A stretch of 64,000 nt of DNA from Rhizobium sp. Root1220. Lineage in GTDB: Bacteria; Pseudomonadota; Alphaproteobacteria; Rhizobiales; Rhizobiaceae. Under the pieces are notes generated by a model, which saw only the letters and a list, made by a program, of their open reading frames with translations, was not told where the DNA came from and ran no database searches. This document shows, one piece after another, positions 58,993 to 64,000 of the stretch. Position 1 is the first letter of the stretch. Every line of letters begins with the position of its first letter. The DNA is taken from contig NZ_LMDG01000033.1 of the NCBI RefSeq assembly GCF_001426265.1, positions 248,001-312,000 on the forward strand. Reading direction: 5' to 3'. The translations under genes were made by a program, and so were the position numbers.

Positions 58993-60477
58993 TCAGGCGC
59001 CGGAGCCGGGATAGTTGGGGCTCTCGCGGGTGATCGTCACGTCGTGCGGGTGGCTTTCGCGAAGGCCTGCACCGGAGATGCGCACAAAGGTCGCACGCTC
59101 CTGGAACTCCTTGATATCCTTGCCACCGACATAACCCATGGCAGCCTTGAGGCCGCCCGCGAGCTGGTGCAGAACGCCGGAGACCGGCCCCTTGTAGGGA
59201 ACCTGGCCTTCGATACCCTCGGGAACGAGCTTCAGCGTGTCGCGCACTTCCGCCTGGAAGTAGCGGTCCGCCGAGCCGCGCGCCATGGCGCCGACGGAAC
59301 CCATGCCGCGATAGGCTTTGAAGGAGCGGCCCTGATAGAGGTAGACCTCGCCCGGGCTTTCATCGGTCCCTGCCAGCAGCGAGCCGATCATGACGGCGGA
59401 AGCGCCGGATGCGATCGCCTTTGCAACGTCGCCCGAGAACTTTATGCCGCCGTCGGCGATGACAGGGATGCCCTGAGCCTGAGCAGCTTCGACCGCCGAC
59501 ATGATGGCGGCGAGCTGTGGAACGCCGACACCGGCGACGATGCGCGTCGTGCAGATCGAGCCCGGGCCGATGCCGACCTTGACCGCATCCGCACCGGCAT
59601 CGATCAGCGCCTTGGTGCCATCGGATGTCGCGACGTTGCCGGCCATGACGCGCACGGAGTTGGAAAGCTTCTTGACGCGGGTGACGGCTTCGAGAACGCG
59701 GGCCGAATGGCCGTGCGCGGTATCGACGACGAGAAGGTCGACGCCTGCCTCGATCAGCCGTTCAGCGCGCTCGAAACCATCGTCACCGACGCCGATGGCA
59801 GCAGCGGCGCGCAGGCGGCCTTGCGCATCCTTGGATGCATTCGGGTTCAGCTGCGACTTTTCGATATCCTTGACGGTGATGAGACCGACGCAACGACCTT
59901 CGCCGTCGATCACCAGCAGCTTCTCGATGCGATGCGAATGAAGCAGGCGCTTGGCTTCCTGCTGGTCGACGCTTTCCTTGACGGTGACGAGGTTCTCGCG
60001 CGTCATCAGCTCATAGATCTTCTGCGACGGATCCGATGCGAAGCGAACGTCGCGGTTGGTCAGAATACCGACGAGACGGCCAGATTTTTCGACGACCGGA
60101 ATTCCCGAGATGCTGTAGGTCTTCATGAGCGCCAACGCATCGGCTAGCGTCGCGTCGGGGCCGATGGTTACCGGGTTGACGACCATGCCGCTTTCGAACT
60201 TCTTGACCTGGCGGACCTGCTCGGCCTGCTCGACCGGCGTCAGGTTCTTGTGGATGACGCCCAGGCCGCCTGCCTGTGCCATGGCGATGGCAAGACGGTT
60301 CTCGGTGACAGTGTCCATCGCGGACGAGATAATCGGGATGTTCAACTCGAAATCGGTCGCGATCCGGGTTGCGACGCTCGTCTGGCCGGGCAAAACCTCG
60401 GAATGACCGGGCTGCAGGAGCACGTCGTCGAAGGTGAGTGCGTCCAAACCGGTTGGCGTTTCAATGATGCGAGCCAT
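58993..60477 (-). CDS. guaB: Inosine-5'-monophosphate dehydrogenase
   Basis: Oxidises IMP to XMP with NAD+, the committed step of GMP synthesis. The 494-residue product has two CBS domains (about residues 95-205) inserted in the TIM barrel. The catalytic-loop GPGSICTTRIVAGVG contains the active-site Cys near 305. The flap region with YRGMGSVGAM follows. I chose the ATG at 60477, preceded by GAGGAAAT; 23 upstream codons in frame are not family-like. It is followed at two bases by a membrane-protein gene. Confidence 0.97.
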   Translation of the reverse strand: MARIIETPTGLDALTFDDVLLQPGHSEVLPGQTSVATRIATDFELNIPIISSAMDTVTENRLAIAMAQAGGLGVIHKNLTPVEQAEQVRQVKKFESGMVVNPVTIGPDATLADALALMKTYSISGIPVVEKSGRLVGILTNRDVRFASDPSQKIYELMTRENLVTVKESVDQQEAKRLLHSHRIEKLLVIDGEGRCVGLITVKDIEKSQLNPNASKDAQGRLRAAAAIGVGDDGFERAERLIEAGVDLLVVDTAHGHSARVLEAVTRVKKLSNSVRVMAGNVATSDGTKALIDAGADAVKVGIGPGSICTTRIVAGVGVPQLAAIMSAVEAAQAQGIPVIADGGIKFSGDVAKAIASGASAVMIGSLLAGTDESPGEVYLYQGRSFKAYRGMGSVGAMARGSADRYFQAEVRDTLKLVPEGIEGQVPYKGPVSGVLHQLAGGLKAAMGYVGGKDIKEFQERATFVRISGAGLRESHPHDVTITRESPNYPGSGA

Positions 60478-60607
60478 GGCCAATTTCCTCAAATACGAAA
60501 AATGCAACGCCTCCCGGAACGAATCGTCCGCACCGGCGGTGTGCAAGGGTTGCTTGGAAGTTGGCGAGGGCTGGTAACACGTCTATGACAGGAAGGGAAT
60601 AGCAAAA

Positions 60608-60629
60608 AGCCCGGCGTGGCCGCCGGGCT
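60608..60629 (-). terminator. Rho-independent terminator of the metallo-beta-lactamase-fold gene
   Basis: AGCCCGGCG, loop, CGCCGGGCT is a perfect 9-base stem. On the minus strand it is followed by TTTTT. It lies 25 bases beyond the stop at 60654. Confidence 0.92.
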
Positions 60630-60653
60630 CGGCATGGCTGCCATGCGGCAATA

Positions 60654-61646
60654 TCAGAGGTCGAACTGATAGGTCTTCGGAACGAAACGGTATCCCTTTT
60701 CGTACGGTTCGGCGAAACCGACCGCCGGGAACGGCATGTGGTAGCCAAGGAAGGCAACCCTCTCGGTGGCGATCATGTCGAACACCTTCTTGCGGGAGGC
60801 TGCAGCCTGCGTCTTGTCCATGTCGAAGCGGACCTCCCATTCGGGTTGCTGCAGCGACAGGATGTAATGGTTGGCGGTATCGCCCGTGGCGACAAGCCGC
60901 CTGCCGTCGGATTCGATGTGAAAGACCATGTGGCCCGGGGTGTGACCCGTCGCCAGCATCGCCGTGATGCCGCTTGCGACCGTGTCGCCTTCTCCGATGA
61001 AGGTCGCCTTTTCCGCGAACGGCACGACGTTGGCCAATACTGCCTTGTGGCCGCCTTCGGCAGCCGTACCTTCCCGGGCCTTGTCGGTCCAGAAATCATA
61101 CTCTGCCTGGCCGACGACGTAGCGCGCGTTCTTGAAGGCAGGTGCGCCCGCTTCCATCAGACCCCCGATATGATCGCCGTGCAGGTGGGTCAGCGCAACC
61201 AGCGTGATGTCGTCCGCGGAATAACCTGAAGCCTTGAGCCCCTCGCGGAGCAGGCCGCTGCCACGGGCGCGACCACCTTCACCGAAACCGGTATCGATGA
61301 GAATGACATCAGATCCGGTGTCGATCACCGCCGGCGCATATGTATTCACGAACTTGTCCGTCGGCAGGAAATTCTTCGCGAGCAGATCCTGGACCGTTTC
61401 CGGCTTCTGATTGGTACCGAAGGTTTCATAGGGTTTCTCGGCGATCGTGGCTCCATCCTTGAAGACGGTGAACTTATACGAACCGAGTTTGAACTGATTG
61501 AATTGAGGCTGCGTCGTCGCATCCATCTTGGTCATGTCTCCACTTGCGGCCACTGCGGCCGTCTGCCTTAAAATCATCGGCGCCGCGAGCAGGCCAACAC
61601 CTGCAACAACGAATGCCCGCCGCCTTATCCCCGTCGACACTGCCAT
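60654..61646 (-). CDS. Exported metallo-beta-lactamase-fold hydrolase
   Basis: A 330-residue protein. The N-terminal leader has RRRAF followed by a hydrophobic stretch (VVAGVGLLAAPMIL), a twin-arginine-like signal. The metallo-beta-lactamase core has THLHGDHIGG (HxHxDH zinc motif), ATGHTPGHM and ATGDTANHY. This resembles the class-B3-like or quorum-quenching hydrolase groups, but no substrate can be assigned; it need not act on beta-lactams. The ATG at 61646 is preceded by GGAAGGGATGGG. It has its own terminator. Confidence 0.88.
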   Translation of the reverse strand: MAVSTGIRRRAFVVAGVGLLAAPMILRQTAAVAASGDMTKMDATTQPQFNQFKLGSYKFTVFKDGATIAEKPYETFGTNQKPETVQDLLAKNFLPTDKFVNTYAPAVIDTGSDVILIDTGFGEGGRARGSGLLREGLKASGYSADDITLVALTHLHGDHIGGLMEAGAPAFKNARYVVGQAEYDFWTDKAREGTAAEGGHKAVLANVVPFAEKATFIGEGDTVASGITAMLATGHTPGHMVFHIESDGRRLVATGDTANHYILSLQQPEWEVRFDMDKTQAAASRKKVFDMIATERVAFLGYHMPFPAVGFAEPYEKGYRFVPKTYQFDL

Positions 61647-61892
61647 ATCCCATCCCTTCCAGTCGTGCACGGCACCATCGCCGCACGCCCCGTTCACGCC
61701 CGACCGCCGTGTGTTGCAATCGGCCCCGACGAACATATGTCAATCTCGGTTGCTGAAACCGGCGGACAAGCGGTCTCACGCAGACGTGACTCAATCGTGT
61801 TTGCCAAGCCAATCGAGGGGTTGGCAGCGGTCGATACGAAGACTACAGAGCACAGGCTTTCCGAGCCGTCGCAGACTTCAAGGCGTCCCCGC

Positions 61893-63317
61893 ATGAATCG
61901 CATCGTTCCACTGATCCTCGCAGTCGCCCTGTTCATGGAACAGATGGATTCCACCGTCATATCGACCGCCCTGCCCGCCATCGCCAACGACCTGCATGTC
62001 GGGCCGATCACGCTGAAGCTGGCGCTCACCTCCTATATGGTCTCGCTCGCGATCTTCATTCCGGTCAGCGGCTGGATGGCGGACAGGTTCGGCGCCAAAC
62101 GCATTTTCCGGCTGGCGTTCTGTGTTTTCGTCATCGGCTCGATCTTCTGCGCGGCCTCGTCGGGCCTGATCGAATTCGTCTGCGCCCGCTTCCTGCAGGG
62201 TGTCGGCGGGGCGATGATGACCCCGGTCGGTCGTCTCGTTCTCTTGCGGACCACAAAGCGGAGCGACCTGGTTTCCGCCATGGCGCTGTTGACGATCCCG
62301 GCGCTTGTCGGCCCATTGGCGGGGCCGCCGCTCGGCGGCTTCATCACCACCTATTTCAGCTGGCACTGGATCTTCCTGATCAATGTTCCGGTGGGGATCA
62401 TTGGCGTTTGGCTCGCAACGATATTCCTGCCCGAGGTGGAGGCGACCGCCCCCCCCAGACTTGACGTCATCGGCTTCGTGCTGACGTCACTTGCGGCGGC
62501 AGGCGTGGTCTTTGGCCTTTCCGTTGTCAGCCTTCCGGCGCTGCCGCCCATCATCGGCATCGCTGCGACCGCCGTCGGCCTGATCTGCGGATTTCTCTAT
62601 GTAGTCCATGCGAACCGCCATCCGGCTCCCATCCTCAACCTGAAGCTCTTCCGCAACCCCACATTCCGGGCCTCGACGTTGGGAGGAACACTGTTCCGCA
62701 TCTGCATCGGCGCAATGCCGTTTCTCACGCCACTGATGCTGCAACTCGGCTTCGGCCTCACTCCCTTCCAGTCCGGCCTGATCACCTTCGCCGGCGCGAT
62801 CGGCGCGATCACAACCAAGTTCATGGCACGGCGGGTTTTCGCCGCAGCCGGTTTTCGAACAACATTGCTCTCAGCGGCCGCCGTAACGACTGTGGTCACG
62901 ATCGCAACCGGGTTTTTCACCCCGGAAACGTCGCACCTTGTCATCATTGCCATCCTGTTGGTGGGCGGATTCTCGCGTTCATTCTTCTTCACCGGGGTCA
63001 ATGCGCTGGCATACGCCGATATCGATGATGCCCAGGCGAGCCAGGCAACATCGATGAGTTCCGTGATGCAGCAGGTGAGCCTCGCACTCGGGGTTGCCGT
63101 TGCCGCTGCAATTCTCGAAACCTCGATCTACTTCCGTGGCGAAGCGTTGCAGGTGGCGGACTTCCACGTCGCGTTTTACGTTCTGGCCGTGCTGACGGTG
63201 GTCGCCACGATCCCGTTCATCGGGATGGACAAGAACGCCGGTGCACTTGTTTCCGGCCACCGCGCGAAGCGGCTTCCGCCGGCGCCGGCCGAGATCGACC
63301 AGCAGGCCGCGAAGTAG
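61893..63317 (+). CDS. MFS drug exporter, DHA2 (EmrB/QacA) type
   Basis: A 474-residue inner-membrane transporter with about 14 segments. The start MNRIVPLILAVALFMEQMDSTVISTALPAIA is typical of DHA2, and the MFS signature GWMADRFGAKRIFRLAF lies near 60-76. Motif C (GPLAGPPLGGFI) is near 148, as in proton-driven drug exporters. I chose the ATG at 61893 with AAGGCG eight bases upstream; an ATG at 61737 gives a 52-residue non-family leader. It is divergent from the metallo-beta-lactamase-fold gene. Substrates unknown. Confidence 0.9.
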   Translation: MNRIVPLILAVALFMEQMDSTVISTALPAIANDLHVGPITLKLALTSYMVSLAIFIPVSGWMADRFGAKRIFRLAFCVFVIGSIFCAASSGLIEFVCARFLQGVGGAMMTPVGRLVLLRTTKRSDLVSAMALLTIPALVGPLAGPPLGGFITTYFSWHWIFLINVPVGIIGVWLATIFLPEVEATAPPRLDVIGFVLTSLAAAGVVFGLSVVSLPALPPIIGIAATAVGLICGFLYVVHANRHPAPILNLKLFRNPTFRASTLGGTLFRICIGAMPFLTPLMLQLGFGLTPFQSGLITFAGAIGAITTKFMARRVFAAAGFRTTLLSAAAVTTVVTIATGFFTPETSHLVIIAILLVGGFSRSFFFTGVNALAYADIDDAQASQATSMSSVMQQVSLALGVAVAAAILETSIYFRGEALQVADFHVAFYVLAVLTVVATIPFIGMDKNAGALVSGHRAKRLPPAPAEIDQQAAK

Positions 63318-63320
63318 GCG

Positions 63321-63704
63321 CTATTCGGGATTTTCGCAGACGGCGCTCAGCTTGTTGCCATCTGGATCGCGAACGTAGGCGGCATAGAAATTGGCATGGA
63401 ACGGCCGCAAGCCCGGCTTTCCCTCGTCAACGCCCCCGGCGGCGATGGCGGCGGCGTGAAACGCATCCACGTCCGCCCGTTTCTCCGCCACAAGCGCCAC
63501 CATCGAGCCGTTGCCGTTCGACGCTCTTCGACGATTGAACGGCGTCACGATCCACAGCCGACAGCGGATGTCGCCGTCCGCCGCATAACCGATTTCCTCC
63601 TCGGAATGGCGCTGGCGCCGGTAACCGAGCAACGGCAGCACGACGTCGTAGAAACGTCGGGCCTGGTCGATATCGTTGGTTCCGAGAGTGACGTATAACA
63701 GCAT
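63321..63704 (-). CDS. VOC/glyoxalase-like protein
   Basis: A 127-residue protein of the vicinal-oxygen-chelate fold. It starts MLLYVTLGTNDIDQARRFYDVVLPLLGY and ends FYAAYVRDPDGNKLSAVCENPE. This is the typical single-domain pattern. Function cannot be assigned among glyoxalase, dioxygenase and resistance proteins. The ATG at 63704 is preceded by GGTGGAA; a GTG two codons upstream is possible. It is convergent with the MFS gene (three-base gap). Confidence 0.85.
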   Translation of the reverse strand: MLLYVTLGTNDIDQARRFYDVVLPLLGYRRQRHSEEEIGYAADGDIRCRLWIVTPFNRRRASNGNGSMVALVAEKRADVDAFHAAAIAAGGVDEGKPGLRPFHANFYAAYVRDPDGNKLSAVCENPE

Positions 63705-63765
63705 TTCCACCAGCGGGTCATTTCAGTCCTGGGAGGTCCCATTCGGCCCCAGAACGCCCGAAAGA

Positions 63766-64000
63766 TCAAGCTTCCGTTGCCTCGGGTTCGACCTTGCGGC
63801 CCTTGAAGCCCTTTGCAAGCAGGAACATCTCGACGGATTCAGCGCGAGACGATGCCGGCTTGACGTGGACCACCTGTTTGAAGTGCTGCTTCAGCATGTT
63901 CAAAAGCTCGCGCTCGGTGCCGCCCTGGAAGGTCTTGGCAAGGAAATGGCCGCCTTCGCCAAGCACTTCCACGGCAAAATGCGCCGCGACCTCGCAAAGG
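63766..64000 (-). CDS. rlmE: 23S rRNA (uridine2552-2'-O)-methyltransferase, C-terminal part
   Basis: Only the last 78 codons are in the window; the 5' part continues past the right edge. The visible part (LCEVAAHFAVEVLGEGGHFLA, then KTFQGGTERELL, KQHFKQVVHVKPASSRAESVEMFLLAKGFKG) matches the C-terminal half of RlmE/FtsJ. It includes the conserved Lys in KTFQG (a member of the K-D-K-E catalytic set) and the KPxSSRxESxE segment with the catalytic Glu. It methylates U2552 of 23S rRNA in the 50S subunit. Symbol given with the caution that half the gene is unseen. Confidence 0.9.
   Translation of the reverse strand, partial: LCEVAAHFAVEVLGEGGHFLAKTFQGGTERELLNMLKQHFKQVVHVKPASSRAESVEMFLLAKGFKGRKVEPEATEA

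Noticed and set aside
61737..61892. Longer MFS N-terminus from the ATG at 61737
   Set aside because: Would add 52 hydrophilic residues before the first membrane segment with no ribosome-binding site; the ATG at 61893 has AAGGCG upstream.

Overview
The window is a GC-rich, densely packed chromosomal segment that reads as core genome of an alphaproteobacterium of the Rhizobiaceae (Ensifer/Sinorhizobium, Rhizobium or Agrobacterium type). The evidence is the gene set and order: a hisS-hisZ-hisG block with short-form HisG, groESL behind a CIRCE operator, divergent katA/oxyR, plant-type glutamate-cysteine ligase, a glcDEF glycolate oxidase operon, a kdtA/DUF4170/inositol-phosphatase cluster, and many LysR regulators. 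I see no rRNA, tRNA, IS element, prophage, integrase or CRISPR array. Species is not determined.

Layout. Bases 1-4 kb: minus-strand cluster pmbA, inositol monophosphatase-family gene, DUF4170 gene and waaA/kdtA (lipid A-Kdo transfer), probably continuing beyond the left edge. 4-10 kb: Kef-type K+/H+ antiporter, then convergent rluB-rsmD-patatin operon, with tadA divergent from rluB. 10-18 kb: lipoprotein, ileS, ribF, HAD-IIA phosphatase and chrA, all minus strand. 17.8-20 kb: CIRCE-controlled groESL. 20.5-26 kb: PAS-like small protein, glutathione S-transferase, DoxX, and hisS-hisZ-hisG. 26-29 kb: a methyltransferase-like orphan, a Cys/His/Met-rich secreted protein with a DUF305 protein (possible metal handling), and an aldo/keto reductase. 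29-31.4 kb: three translationally coupled Tad-type pseudopilin/von Willebrand genes. 31.4-35.5 kb: HAD hydrolase, tag glycosylase, secreted proteins and two related L,D-transpeptidases. 35.6-40.6 kb: glcDEF with a divergent LysR gene. 40.6-44.7 kb: LysR, quinone oxidoreductase, and a divergent adenosylhomocysteinase-like gene with a GcvA-like LysR. 45-50 kb: NUDIX, Pit phosphate transporter, rsmE, gshA and DUF937. 50-57.5 kb: DUF1127, LysR, TetR, katA/oxyR, dienelactone hydrolase, MAPEG and SDR. 57.5-64 kb: LysR, membrane protein, guaB, exported metallo-beta-lactamase-fold protein, MFS exporter, VOC protein, and the 3' end of rlmE at the right edge.

Functional links. RNA modification is well represented (rluB, rsmD, tadA, rsmE, rlmE). 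A thiol/peroxide defence group (gshA, katA, oxyR, a GST, MAPEG, DLH) is scattered from 21 to 57 kb. Envelope functions include kdtA, the two L,D-transpeptidases and several exported proteins. Most operons show short gaps or 1-4 base stop/start overlaps, and many convergent pairs are separated by only a few bases or one shared hairpin.

I did not find a clearly novel multi-gene system. The best leads are the adenosylhomocysteinase-like enzyme that lacks several conserved catalytic residues and the usual C-terminus, the Cys/His/Met-rich plus DUF305 pair, the orphan Tad triad, and the roughly 415-residue low-complexity tail on RluB. All family assignments come from reading the translated sequences; no database search was run.
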